Shown in pieces: positions 1-8,481 of a stretch of DNA of 32,876 bases; position 1 is the stretch's first letter, and each line of letters begins with the position of its first letter. Position numbers and translations under genes: made by a program. Under the pieces are notes generated by a model. That model was not told where the DNA came from. It searched no databases and worked only from the letters and a program-made list of their open reading frames with translations. The DNA is from Gudongella sp964604145 (lineage in GTDB: Bacteria; Bacillota; Clostridia; Tissierellales; Tissierellaceae): NCBI GenBank assembly GCA_964604145.1, contig CAZRXS010000012.1, positions 1 through 32,876 on the forward strand. Direction: 5' to 3'.

Positions 1-71
1 TCTGCAAATGCTACACTCATTGTACCAAATACCATTACTACTGCCATTAAAAGTACTAATTTCTTTTTCAT
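1..71 (-). CDS. Start of a secreted protein (partial, N-terminal signal peptide only)
   Basis: Only the first 23 codons lie in the window; the gene continues past its left edge. The visible peptide begins MKKKLVLLMAVVMVF and ends in AFA. It has a short lysine-rich N-region, a hydrophobic core and an AxA signal peptidase I site, so the product is probably exported. There is no lipobox cysteine in the visible part. The ATG is preceded by an AGGAGGAGAG ribosome binding site at good spacing. It lies directly downstream of a histidine kinase gene on the same strand but has its own TATAAT-like box, so it could be a target of that two-component system. The function cannot be told from this fragment. 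Confidence 0.75.
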   Translation of the reverse strand, partial: MKKKLVLLMAVVMVFGTMSVAFA

Positions 72-103
72 TTAATCTCTCCTCCTTTTCCTTTCTATAT
101 TTA

Positions 104-128
104 ATTATAGATTAAAGATGTGATTAAA
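104..128 (-). promoter_or_regulatory. Putative promoter and tandem repeat before the secreted protein gene
   Basis: On the minus strand a TATAAT box (104-109) follows two direct copies of TTTAATC (110-116 and 122-128), 12 bases apart. No good -35 box is visible. OmpR-family regulators often bind such tandem repeats, and one is encoded next door, but that link is inference. The upper copy overlaps a TGTGAT motif (119-124, plus-strand reading) that also occurs in the response regulator promoter. Confidence 0.35.
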
Positions 129-153
129 TTATGATGGAGATATGTTTATTTTG

Positions 154-1548
154 TTATTCTTTTTTTGGAATGAGAATAAAGAAACTAGTTCTCTTATTAG
201 GCTCACTATTTACTCCAAATTCAAAATCATGTGCTATAAGGATGTTTTTAACGATTGAAAGACCAATTCCTGAGTTTATTGTACTATCTTTGTTTTTCTC
301 TCCCTTATAAAACCTATCCCATATATACTTAAGCTCCTCAGAGTTCATCCCTATTCCATTATCATTAATTTCAATTCGTATTTTCTTATCCTTTTCATAA
401 ACTCTTAAATCTACTTTACCACCTGATTCTGTAAAGTTAATCGCATTTGCTATTAAATTATCTAAAACTTGTTGTAATCTTATTGGATCTGCGTTTATAT
501 AAACAATTGAATCTTCTAGGATTAGAGAGAATTCAATTTCTTTTTCTAATGCTCTAATTTTATATTTTTCAAATAGAGCATTTATAAGCAAAGCTAAATC
601 AAAATCTTCTCTTTTTAATTCTATATATCCTGATTGAAATTGAGATGAATCTAAAATCTCGTTAACCATTTCACTTAATCTATCAGATTCTTCAATTATA
701 ATATTTAAATCTTCATTTATCTTTTCTGGATTATCTGCATGTATATCTCGAATCATTTCTGCGTAGCCTTTTATTAATCCTAACGGTGTTCTTAAATCAT
801 GGGACACATTGGAAATCAGTTCTTTTCTCAGTAACTCTACTCTGTTTAGTTTTTCTGCCATTTCATTAAAGTTCTGTGATAACTCCCCAATTTCATCCCT
901 ACTAGTAATCTCTACTCTTTCTCCCATATTCCCAACTGCTATTTGATTTACAGCATGATTTAATTTTTCTATTGGTTTTAAAAACACTCTCGCAATAAAG
1001 GCACCAATACTAATAGTAACAATCAGTAAAACAATAGATATATAAAGCAATTGAGTTTTCATAATATCAATAGTTTTATTGATGGGTTCTAACAAAACAC
1101 TCAATGTTATAATTGCATCCTGGTCTCCTATGACCATTGAATATGCTAGCATTTCAATATTATTGTTTCCTTGTTTAATTGTTGTTATGGCTTCTCCATT
1201 TGATAATATTCTTTTTAGGTATGCTTGAGAAATAACACGACGATTATTCATATGACCTCTTCCCATCATCATTGATTGAGAGGTGAAAACTAGTTCTCCT
1301 TTTATTGTACTTATCTGAGAATTTATATTTTTCTCAATTAAGATTTCATCAAGATAGTTTTCTAAAGCTTCGGCATCACCAGATTTGTAGATAAGATCTA
1401 TTTCAGATGCAGAATTTTGTAAAATCTCTATTCTGCTTTTTAAATATATATCTTCTAAAAAATATGAGTTATATATCCAAATACTAGCTAAAGTAAGTGC
1501 TATAACTACAGTTATTAATAAGATTAACTTGTGGGATATTTTTCGCAT
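154..1548 (-). CDS. Two-component sensor histidine kinase (HAMP-HisKA-HATPase)
   Basis: This is a membrane sensor kinase of 464 residues that would autophosphorylate and pass phosphate to the adjacent OmpR-type regulator. TM1 is about residues 7-27. An extracytoplasmic sensing region of about 140 residues follows, without a recognisable domain, then TM2 about 167-187. A HAMP linker covers about 184-237. The HisKA H-box SNVSHDLRTPLG has the phospho-accepting H250. The catalytic domain shows the N-box (N364/N368), G1 box DNGIG (396-400) and G2 box GIGLS (427-431), so it looks active. The length is usual for the family. The ATG follows a GGAG site inside the operon, five bases after the regulator stop. 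The signal sensed cannot be read from the sequence; the sensor loop is rich in Met, Asn and Arg around residues 92-105. Confidence 0.93.
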   Translation of the reverse strand: MRKISHKLILLITVVIALTLASIWIYNSYFLEDIYLKSRIEILQNSASEIDLIYKSGDAEALENYLDEILIEKNINSQISTIKGELVFTSQSMMMGRGHMNNRRVISQAYLKRILSNGEAITTIKQGNNNIEMLAYSMVIGDQDAIITLSVLLEPINKTIDIMKTQLLYISIVLLIVTISIGAFIARVFLKPIEKLNHAVNQIAVGNMGERVEITSRDEIGELSQNFNEMAEKLNRVELLRKELISNVSHDLRTPLGLIKGYAEMIRDIHADNPEKINEDLNIIIEESDRLSEMVNEILDSSQFQSGYIELKREDFDLALLINALFEKYKIRALEKEIEFSLILEDSIVYINADPIRLQQVLDNLIANAINFTESGGKVDLRVYEKDKKIRIEINDNGIGMNSEELKYIWDRFYKGEKNKDSTINSGIGLSIVKNILIAHDFEFGVNSEPNKRTSFFILIPKKE

Positions 1549-1553
1549 ATTAT

Positions 1554-2222
1554 CTATCTCCGCTCTTCATATTTGTAGCCTATTCCCCATACCGTTTTAA
1601 TTAAATCCTTATAGGGGCTTATACTTTCTCTAAGCATTTTTATATGCTGATCTACGGTTCTATCATCACCATAAAAATCAATCCCCCATACACCATCTAA
1701 AATTTGTTGTCTATTTAATGCTCTATTTTTATTCTCTACAAGATAAACTAATAGATCGTATTCCTTAGGAGTTAATTTTATATTTTCTTTATCTACATAT
1801 ACACTCCGACCAGAGAAATCAATCTCCAGGCCAAGGTGGGTATAATTATCTGCCTCTTCTTTTAATTTCCCACGTTTTAATATCGCTTTTAATCTTGCCA
1901 TAAGCTCTTTTGGGCTAAATGGTTTTACTAGATAATCATCTGCTCCTAGTTCAAAGCCATATAATTTATCATATTCTTCGCCCTTCGCAGTAAGCATAAT
2001 AACTGGAATTGATGATGTTTTCCTTAATTCTTTTAATACGCTCCACCCATCTCTTATTGGCATCATTACATCAAGTAAAACCGCATCGTATTCTTTTATT
2101 CTTAAATATTCTAGTGCCATCTCTCCATTGTCCGCCTCATCATAATCAAAGCCTTCTATCTTAAGATATTCTTTTATAAGATTACGCATCTTTGCTTGAT
2201 CATCTACTATTAATATATTCAT
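1554..2222 (-). CDS. OmpR/PhoB-family response regulator
   Basis: This is a DNA-binding response regulator of 222 residues, the first gene of a two-gene operon with the downstream histidine kinase. The receiver domain (about 1-115) carries the acidic pair D7/D8, the phospho-acceptor D51 in LLDVMMP, T78 and K100 in VKP, which are all the expected switch residues. A winged-helix effector domain (about 125-222) contains the typical LTPKEYDLLVYL and DDRTVDQHIKMLR segments. The short spacing to the kinase indicates cotranscription and probably translational coupling. Tandem TGTGATA repeats in its own promoter suggest autoregulation, which is common for this family but is inferred here. No specific regulon name can be assigned. 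Confidence 0.94.
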   Translation of the reverse strand: MNILIVDDQAKMRNLIKEYLKIEGFDYDEADNGEMALEYLRIKEYDAVLLDVMMPIRDGWSVLKELRKTSSIPVIMLTAKGEEYDKLYGFELGADDYLVKPFSPKELMARLKAILKRGKLKEEADNYTHLGLEIDFSGRSVYVDKENIKLTPKEYDLLVYLVENKNRALNRQQILDGVWGIDFYGDDRTVDQHIKMLRESISPYKDLIKTVWGIGYKYEERR

Positions 2223-2274
2223 CTATAAATTCCCCTTGCTTTATTGACATCTATATAATGTATACCCTTTTATA

Positions 2275-2307
2275 ATTATATATCTTTTTTGTGATAGAAA
2301 TGTGATA
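2275..2307 (-). promoter_or_regulatory. Promoter of the two-component operon with tandem TGTGATA repeats
   Basis: A TATAAT box (2275-2280, minus strand) is present without a recognisable -35. In the -35 position are two direct copies of TGTGATA in plus-strand reading (2290-2296 and 2301-2307), 11 bases apart, about one helical turn. This architecture is known for OmpR/PhoP-family activators. Binding by the encoded regulator is inference. Confidence 0.5.
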
Positions 2308-2319
2308 TATTACATTAAA

Positions 2320-2351
2320 GAAAAAATCCTTGTTTCCAAGGACTTTTTCTT
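2320..2351 (-). terminator. Rho-independent terminator after the ECF S-component gene
   Basis: TCCTTG and CAAGGA arms around a TTTC/GAAA loop are followed on the minus strand by a T-rich tract, starting directly after the ECF gene stop. The other strand also has a T-run (2343-2353), so it could act in both directions. Confidence 0.75.
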
Positions 2352-2843
2352 TTACTTAATTATTTCAAGCTTACCCTTTAATAGGCTATAGAGTACAACT
2401 GCTACTCCTGCACCAAATAAGCCTTGACCAATGTTTGCTGGGAAGTTTACCAAAGCTGCTTTTGCCCCATACATAAATATTTCTGCACCATAATAGCCAA
2501 TTGCCATTACTATACCACCAACTGCTGCTGGAAGTATTGGAAATTTCTTTCCCCAGCCTTTTTCCAACAAATAACCCGCCACAAAACCTTCTAATCCTTT
2601 AGCAATAAATGTAATTGGAGCATAAACTCCCCATCCAAGGAGCACATCTGCTAGTGCAGAACCTATACCACCGACTAAAAATCCAGCTTTTTTACCAAAC
2701 ATAAAGGCGGTTAAAAATATTACCATATCTCCCAAGTTAAGATATCCTGTCCTCGCAGGCGTTGGTATCTGAACAATAACTGTCATTACAACCGTTAGCG
2801 CCATTAAAATCCCATATGTTACTAATCTTTTTGTGTTATTCAT
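2352..2843 (-). CDS. ECF transporter S component (vitamin/micronutrient uptake)
   Basis: A small hydrophobic protein of 163 residues with about five to six membrane segments, matching substrate-binding S components of energy-coupling-factor transporters (riboflavin-type S-component/DUF1393-like family). The segment NLGDMVIFLTAFMFGKKAG near residues 36-54 is typical of that family, and the glycine- and alanine-rich helices fit. It would capture a vitamin or precursor and work with a shared EcfT/EcfA module, which is not in this window. The substrate cannot be read from sequence alone; pyridoxine, riboflavin-type or thiamine-precursor compounds are possible. The ATG follows an AAGGAGG site. It stands as a single gene with its own terminator; its leader contains repeated motifs but no riboswitch class that I recognise. 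Confidence 0.82.
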   Translation of the reverse strand: MNNTKRLVTYGILMALTVVMTVIVQIPTPARTGYLNLGDMVIFLTAFMFGKKAGFLVGGIGSALADVLLGWGVYAPITFIAKGLEGFVAGYLLEKGWGKKFPILPAAVGGIVMAIGYYGAEIFMYGAKAALVNFPANIGQGLFGAGVAVVLYSLLKGKLEIIK

Positions 2844-2929
2844 TATAGCTACCTCCTTATACTGTACCGTTACACTATGCTAGCTTTTTGCTACTGTATC
2901 TATTATCATAGTAACACTTTCTATTAAGA

Positions 2930-2958
2930 TTTACAATACCCTTTTTATTGTATATAAT
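2930..2958 (+). promoter_or_regulatory. Sigma-A type promoter of the DMT transporter gene
   Basis: TTTACA (2930-2935), a 17-base spacer and a perfect TATAAT (2953-2958) lie upstream of an AGGAGG site (2971-2976) and the ATG at 2985. Confidence 0.75.
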
Positions 2959-2984
2959 CTAATTATCATTAGGAGGTATTGAAA

Positions 2985-3845
2985 ATGTCTGATTATATAA
3001 AGGGAGTTATTTTGGCTCTTATATCTGCTTTAGGATTTGGTTTTTTGCCAATCTTTATAGTATTTGCATATAAAGGTGGAGTAAATGCACAAACTATGCT
3101 TTTAATTAGATTCTCCATTGCATCTACTATAATGTTTGCATATATTTATTATAAGTATGGAACTATAAAAGTAACTAAGAAAGCGCTGTTTTCATTATTT
3201 CTTTTAGGTATATTTGGTTATACAGTTCAATCTAGATTGTATTTTACTGCAGTTCAGTATATTACTCCTTCAATGGCGACTATGTTTTTATATACTTACC
3301 CTATTTTAGTAGGACTGCTCTCATTTTTAATAGATAAAGAAAGACCTACACTAAAATTATTTATAGCTACTGTAATATCTGTAGTCGGTCTTATTTTAAT
3401 ACTTGGCTCATCTCTTGGAGAAGTCAATATTACAGGGGTACTCTTAGCTTCTGGATCTGCTGTTGTATATTCGGTATACATCGTTTCTAGTAATAGGGTA
3501 ATTAAAAAAACGCCAGCTTTATTGACCAGCGCTTATATTGCACTTTTTTCTGCATTGGGTAGTTTTATCTTGGGATTATTTTCTGGAGGGTTCGATTTTT
3601 CATTTAGAGCTAGTGGTTGGATAGCTACTGTGGGAATAGCTCTTGTGTCAACTGTTCTAGCTATGATAACATTTTTTAAATCTATGGAATACATAGGTCC
3701 TACAAAAACTTCTATAATTAGCTTAACAGAAGTTTTGTTTACTGTAGTCTTATCTGCTATTATACTTTATCAATTCTTAACTCCATTCCAAATGATTGGA
3801 GGAGCATGTGTGCTATTAGGTGCTTATCTTGTAGCTAAAGCATAA
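2985..3845 (+). CDS. EamA/DMT-family transporter
   Basis: An integral membrane protein of 286 residues with ten predicted helices in two EamA repeats, the usual drug/metabolite transporter plan. The first repeat ends near residue 140 (VVGLILILGSSLGE) and the second ends with the typical FQMIGGACVLLGAYLVA segment. Such proteins usually export amino acids, metabolites or drugs; the substrate is unknown. I place the start at the ATG at 2985, eight bases after AGGAGG, not at the in-frame TTG two codons earlier, which is too close to the ribosome binding site. It is one of three genes on the plus strand and converges with corA, whose stop codon is only two bases from its own. Confidence 0.9.
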   Translation: MSDYIKGVILALISALGFGFLPIFIVFAYKGGVNAQTMLLIRFSIASTIMFAYIYYKYGTIKVTKKALFSLFLLGIFGYTVQSRLYFTAVQYITPSMATMFLYTYPILVGLLSFLIDKERPTLKLFIATVISVVGLILILGSSLGEVNITGVLLASGSAVVYSVYIVSSNRVIKKTPALLTSAYIALFSALGSFILGLFSGGFDFSFRASGWIATVGIALVSTVLAMITFFKSMEYIGPTKTSIISLTEVLFTVVLSAIILYQFLTPFQMIGGACVLLGAYLVAKA

Positions 3846-3847
3846 AA

Positions 3848-4852
3848 TTATAGCCAACCTTTTTTTCTTAAAAATCGTATCATAAAAAATGTTATCAAGA
3901 TACTTGTCACCCAAAATCCTAAATAACTATACTTCCAAGCAAGTTCTGGAAAATATACAAAGTTCATTCCGTATACCCCTGATAAAAATGTTAGGGGTAT
4001 AAATATTGTTGAAAATATGGTCAAAATCTTCATAACTTCATTTGTTTTTGAACCTATGCTGGAGAGATAAGTATCTAGCATTCCAGAACAAATATCTCTA
4101 TATGTTTCTGCAATATCAATCATCTGAATTACATGGTCGTATATATCCCTAAAATACAATAGGATTTTTTTATCAATAGCCTCAAATTCCCCTCTGGTTA
4201 ATGCGCTTACAAGATTTCTCGTAGGCCATAGGACAGTTCTTAAAAATATTAACTCCCGTTTTATAAAGTAAATCTTATTTAAAACGGACTTTTCAGGCTT
4301 ATCTAGGAGTTCATCTTCAACCTTATCAATCTCTTCACCCATTTTTTCAAGTATAATAAAGTAATCATCTACTATTGAATCAATTAATAAATAATATAAT
4401 TCTTCTCCTGCGCTCTTTCTTACACCTTTAGATTCCTCGAGCCTTTTATGTGTATTATGAAAGGTATCAGTATCGTGTTCTTGTATTGAAATCACTAAAT
4501 TACCCATTAGTATAATGCTTATTTGCTCAGTCTCCAAGTTATTTTTATCATTAAAGTATATGTCTTTTAAAATTGTAAATATATAACCTTCATATTCCTC
4601 AACTTTTGGAATTTGATTTGTATTTAATATATCCTCTTGTACCAAGGGATGAATATTAAACATTCCACCCAGTTTTTTTATAGTCTCTGTTTTAGATAAG
4701 CCTATTATATCCAGCCATACAACCTTTCTATCAGGAGACTCTTTTAATTCATCTAAATCTCTAATTTCTTTTCTTTCAAGATTTTCCTTATCGTATATTG
4801 TTAAGACTAACTTCTGTGTCTTTTTCTCATCTAAACTATTTCCTATTTCCAT
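3848..4852 (-). CDS. corA: CorA-family magnesium/divalent cation channel
   Basis: This 334-residue protein has the CorA layout: a large acidic cytoplasmic N-terminal domain, a long coiled helix region (about 150-270) and two C-terminal membrane helices. The signature YGMNF is at 294-298, directly after the first membrane helix, with the GMN selectivity motif intact. After it comes an acidic periplasmic loop and the second helix, ending in RFLRKKGWL. Such channels work as pentamers and carry Mg2+, sometimes Co2+ or other divalent ions. The ATG is preceded by a GGGGGAT ribosome binding site. The gene converges with the DMT transporter gene and stands alone. Confidence 0.93.
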   Translation of the reverse strand: MEIGNSLDEKKTQKLVLTIYDKENLERKEIRDLDELKESPDRKVVWLDIIGLSKTETIKKLGGMFNIHPLVQEDILNTNQIPKVEEYEGYIFTILKDIYFNDKNNLETEQISIILMGNLVISIQEHDTDTFHNTHKRLEESKGVRKSAGEELYYLLIDSIVDDYFIILEKMGEEIDKVEDELLDKPEKSVLNKIYFIKRELIFLRTVLWPTRNLVSALTRGEFEAIDKKILLYFRDIYDHVIQMIDIAETYRDICSGMLDTYLSSIGSKTNEVMKILTIFSTIFIPLTFLSGVYGMNFVYFPELAWKYSYLGFWVTSILITFFMIRFLRKKGWL

Positions 4853-4923
4853 AATCTATCCCCCAGAAAATGATTACTATAATTCTAGTATAAACTAGTA
4901 TATCTTTTATTTACCCTAAAATC

Positions 4924-4961
4924 ACGAAAAAAATAGATAGAAAATTTCTATCTATTTTTTA
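4924..4961 (-). terminator. Rho-independent terminator after the MATE gene
   Basis: Arms AATAGATAGAAA and TTTCTATCTATT form a long near-perfect hairpin flanked by A- and T-runs, just downstream of the MATE stop. It may act in both directions. Confidence 0.85.
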
Positions 4962-4972
4962 GCCTATCTATT

Positions 4973-6358
4973 TTAACGAAGTACAAGCTCTTTGGCTCTT
5001 TTTTCTGCTTTTTGTTTTTTTATCTCTACACTTAATTCTAATCTTTCTGTTCTTATTAGCATATATGCTGCAATACTAGCTAATAAATCAGAAATTGGAT
5101 ATGCAATCCAAACTCCCATAGCTCCCATCTCAAAAACTTTTACCAACACTATGGATACAGGAATCATAATGCCAAGTTGCCTTAAAAGTGCAATTAATAT
5201 TGAGGTCTTTGCTCGGCCCCTAGCTTGAAAATAGAATATTGATACATAGTAAATACTAATTACTGGAAAGATTGAAATCATTATTCTAAATGCCTTTGTC
5301 GCTTCAACAATTATAGTCTGTTCATTTATAAATATTCCTATCAGATTTGGAGTGTATACCATTGCACCTATCCAAAGCACCGATGTAGTTAATGTAGCAT
5401 AAAGGATTGCTTTTTTCATTAACACTCCTAATCTTTTGTAATTTTTCGCCCCAAAGTTATATGCAACAATTGGTTGCATTGCTGCTGCCATCCCAAACAT
5501 GGTTATAAAGAGGAACATATATAACTTTGATACAACCCCAAGTACAATTAAGCCTTGGTCTCCTGCTGTTGATGTTAGTAGTCCACTTATAACTCCCATT
5601 AGGATTCCATCTTCTGCTTCTATAACAAATGCTGATATTCCTACCATCACTATAGGCATTAGAAATTTTGGATCCAGTTTATATTTTAAAGCTATTCCAT
5701 AATTCTTTCTCATCTTAGTAAATTGATATAATGCATATAAAAATGCTATTGCTTGGGAAGAAGCTGTTGCAATTGCCGCTCCCGCAACACCCATGCCCAT
5801 TTCTTTAACTAATATATAGTCTAGTATAATATTAATCACTGCACCAATACTTGTAGTTATGATTGATATTTTTGTATTTCCAAGCGCTATTAAATTATGT
5901 GATATAAAAACTGTCATACTTAAAAAAACAGTTCCAAAAATTATTATTCCTAAATAAGTCGATGCTAAAGCGCTTATGTCAATCCCTGCACCCATTATAG
6001 ATATAATCTGTTCTCTAAAAAAGAATATCAGGATAGCTATCGGTATCATCACAGTTAAAACAAGTGAGAATCCTGTTTGAAGCACAGCTTTTGCTTTCTC
6101 TGTATTTTTATCACCGTTGTGTCTAGAAAATGCAGTTGCAGTTCCTACTGCCATCATAATACTTAGAGCTGTTAATATCCTTTGTAGTGGAAATACTGAT
6201 ATCAAAGCACCTATCCCTAAGCCTCCTACTTCTTGGCCTACAAAATATGTATCCACCATGCTATAAAGCTCTCCTACAAGCATTGATAAAATTACAGGTA
6301 TTGAATACTTAAATAGGAGTTTGCTTACTTTTTCTATACCAAATTCTTTGTTGCCCAT
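4973..6358 (-). CDS. MATE-family multidrug/metabolite efflux protein
   Basis: A 461-residue membrane protein with twelve predicted helices in two homologous halves, the MATE plan. The N-terminal part MGNKEFGIEKVSKLLFKYS followed by IPVILSMLVGELYSMVDT is highly typical of clostridial MATE proteins (NorM/MepA-like group); the VDTYFVG segment is near residues 35-41. It would export cationic compounds using a Na+ or H+ gradient; the substrate is unknown. The C-terminus is a basic cytoplasmic tail rich in Lys and Arg. The ATG has a GGAGG site seven bases upstream. It is monocistronic and followed by a strong terminator; the upstream AraC-type regulator gene has its own terminator, so a regulatory link is only positional. 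Confidence 0.92.
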   Translation of the reverse strand: MGNKEFGIEKVSKLLFKYSIPVILSMLVGELYSMVDTYFVGQEVGGLGIGALISVFPLQRILTALSIMMAVGTATAFSRHNGDKNTEKAKAVLQTGFSLVLTVMIPIAILIFFFREQIISIMGAGIDISALASTYLGIIIFGTVFLSMTVFISHNLIALGNTKISIITTSIGAVINIILDYILVKEMGMGVAGAAIATASSQAIAFLYALYQFTKMRKNYGIALKYKLDPKFLMPIVMVGISAFVIEAEDGILMGVISGLLTSTAGDQGLIVLGVVSKLYMFLFITMFGMAAAMQPIVAYNFGAKNYKRLGVLMKKAILYATLTTSVLWIGAMVYTPNLIGIFINEQTIIVEATKAFRIMISIFPVISIYYVSIFYFQARGRAKTSILIALLRQLGIMIPVSIVLVKVFEMGAMGVWIAYPISDLLASIAAYMLIRTERLELSVEIKKQKAEKRAKELVLR

Positions 6359-6465
6359 AATAAAACCTCCAGTTGATATACTTATCTTATCACTCTGGAG
6401 ATTTTAAGCTATCCACACGCTTTGGGGATATTCTATACTAAATCTAGGTATTCTTATTTCTTGTT

Positions 6466-6502
6466 TTTTACAAAAACCTAAAATAGTACATTTTATTTAG
6501 GT
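6466..6502 (-). terminator. Rho-independent terminator overlapping the end of the AraC-type gene
   Basis: Arms ACCTAAA (6496-6502) and TTTAGGT (6476-6482) on the minus strand are followed by TTTTGT. The 5' arm includes the stop codon of the gene. Confidence 0.6.
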
Positions 6503-8467
6503 GTTTTGTCCATAATTTAATGTATAAAGTATGCACCCACTGGGTTTTATATTGACAAGAAGGTTGAAAACAGAAGATTTCTCGCCAAAGTAAAAGCTTA
6601 TATTTGGATGTACATAATTATCCAACAGAGTCCATTGTTCTTCTGATAATCTATCTGGACTTCCTAAAAACAACCATTTATCATAAACCGAACCAAAACT
6701 CTTATTTAAATCGTATTTGGTAATCTGAAAGTCTCTTTCCATATTAAAGAGGTTTAAAGACATCCTTTTTTCTTTTAATCCAGTCTGTGAACTTTCTCCA
6801 AATATATGATCATCTAATACTCTAGCTGGGTTATATAAAAGGATTTGATATCCTTTTTCAGACCGAGTGATGATATATCCTTCTTCATTATAAATTATTT
6901 CATCACCTAATAATGAAAGAAACTTATAAGCATAAAAGGATGGTTTATTTAGATAATTCACCGTAAACATTCCCTTTCCTCCAAAAAAAGTTTCATTATC
7001 CAGTGTAGTTTCCTTGTCTATTTCATCCATCATGCTTAATACAAGTCTCTTATCCTTGTTGGTGTAGTTATAAATAATATATGATGCAATATCTAGTCTA
7101 TCATAGTTATGATGAAGCTCTATATTTGGAAATACTACAGCTTCATTTGATAGATCGTAATCAAGCCAACTTTCAACATTTTCGAAATTTCTTGAGAAGT
7201 AATTAATAAAATCATCAATAATATAGCGCTCAATACCCCTTGTTGAAATCACTGGAAATAGCTTCTGGTCTATTATAAATTCTATAATATTTTCAACTCT
7301 TGTCCAGTTTATAAATCTCTTGTTTTTGCCCTTGTATATATCCATATTGTCTGAGAAAAGATTGTTTATAAGTCCATATTTAAAAGCTATTTCTGATTGT
7401 ATCTCTTTTAAAACTCTCCTGTTTTCCTCTTCTAAAAGTAAAGATATATCTCCTAAGTCTAACACTTTTGGCTTGTTGAATTCACCAATAGAATCTGTGT
7501 TCAAATCTATGTCTAGTTTTGTTATCTTATTATCATAATTAAATCTTTCATAATCTAATAAATAGTTTTGTAGATATGGTATGGCTTCTTTGATATCTAA
7601 GTATTCAATTTTTTTCATTTTTTCTAGTTGCTTTTCTGATACCTTATGTCTTTTTCTATACTGTACGGGTGTAGATTTATAATGAATCTTAAAGTGCTTA
7701 TTATAATACCTTACATGAGAGAATCCAACATCTTCAGCAATTTCCCCTATAGACTTATCTGTATCAAGGAGCAGTTTTGTAGATTCCTCAACTCGAATTT
7801 GATTTAAGTATTCATTAAAACTATGTCCAAATACTTCCTTGATCTTATATGAAAGATATTGTGAGCTTAAAAACTCTTGCTTTGCAATATCTTGAAGGCT
7901 CACCTTGTTCATATAATTATTGCTTAAATACTTCATTATCCTATGGTACCTTTCAAGTTGTATATCATCCTCACGGAGACTCTCTTCCTCATAGAATAAG
8001 TAGTGAAACTGGTTGAGTAGGTGATACATCATCTCCAATAGAGTATCCTCAATTTGATCTTCATAGTCATCTAATTTAGATACCGCTTCGTAAAGAAGAA
8101 TTGAAATAAAACTCCTCAGTTTATGATACTTTTCATCTTCTTGGATATTATCCTCAGAAGAATTTGTATAAAAAAATGTATCCCTTGCATCATCGTAATA
8201 CCTTTCAAAAAAACCAGGATCTATTTGGATTAGCAATACTAAATTTTCTTCTTCTGACTCCATTCTATATACTTCATTTGGATTTATAATTTCTAATTCT
8301 CTTTCATTTAAGTTATAGATTTCAGATTCAACACCTAAAACTACAGAACCTTTAAGCACAAAAAGGACCTCTATAGCATCCTGCCAATGAAGAGGATACT
8401 CTTTAATTGAGGTTAAAAATATATTTATGGGCAAATCTTTAAGATATTCCACATATTCTTTTCTCAT
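6497..8467 (-). CDS. AraC-family regulator with C-terminal degenerate GH39-like domain
   Basis: A 656-residue fusion protein. Residues about 10-110 form a cupin-like AraC sensor domain (HWQDAIEVLFVLKGSVVLG). Residues about 175-275 form an AraC DNA-binding domain with two HTH motifs, including SLQDIAKQEFLSSQYLSYKI and SIGEIAEDVGFSHVRYYNKH. The remaining ~370 residues resemble the GH39 glycosidase domain found in some clostridial AraC regulators; the end, FFGGKGMFTVNYLNKPSFYA, is the clearest match. The acid/base region, normally close to WNEP in such enzymes, is shortened to a SNEA-like remnant, so hydrolysis is doubtful and a sugar-sensing role is more likely. I choose the ATG at 8467, behind AAGAAGGG, over an in-frame TTG 18 bases upstream. 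No sugar genes are adjacent, so the regulon is unknown. Confidence 0.85.
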   Translation of the reverse strand: MRKEYVEYLKDLPINIFLTSIKEYPLHWQDAIEVLFVLKGSVVLGVESEIYNLNERELEIINPNEVYRMESEEENLVLLIQIDPGFFERYYDDARDTFFYTNSSEDNIQEDEKYHKLRSFISILLYEAVSKLDDYEDQIEDTLLEMMYHLLNQFHYLFYEEESLREDDIQLERYHRIMKYLSNNYMNKVSLQDIAKQEFLSSQYLSYKIKEVFGHSFNEYLNQIRVEESTKLLLDTDKSIGEIAEDVGFSHVRYYNKHFKIHYKSTPVQYRKRHKVSEKQLEKMKKIEYLDIKEAIPYLQNYLLDYERFNYDNKITKLDIDLNTDSIGEFNKPKVLDLGDISLLLEEENRRVLKEIQSEIAFKYGLINNLFSDNMDIYKGKNKRFINWTRVENIIEFIIDQKLFPVISTRGIERYIIDDFINYFSRNFENVESWLDYDLSNEAVVFPNIELHHNYDRLDIASYIIYNYTNKDKRLVLSMMDEIDKETTLDNETFFGGKGMFTVNYLNKPSFYAYKFLSLLGDEIIYNEEGYIITRSEKGYQILLYNPARVLDDHIFGESSQTGLKEKRMSLNLFNMERDFQITKYDLNKSFGSVYDKWLFLGSPDRLSEEQWTLLDNYVHPNISFYFGEKSSVFNLLVNIKPSGCILYTLNYGQNT

Positions 8468-8481
8468 AATAACCCTTCTTT

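Noticed and set aside
2844..2978. Known vitamin riboswitch (TPP, FMN, preQ1) upstream of the ECF S component
   Set aside because: None of the conserved core sequences of these classes is visible, and the space is too short for TPP or FMN aptamers.
2979..2984. Upstream in-frame TTG as start of the DMT transporter; similar upstream TTG starts at 8485, 9573, 14081 and 9682
   Set aside because: Each lies inside or too close to the ribosome binding site, while a well-spaced ATG follows a few codons later.
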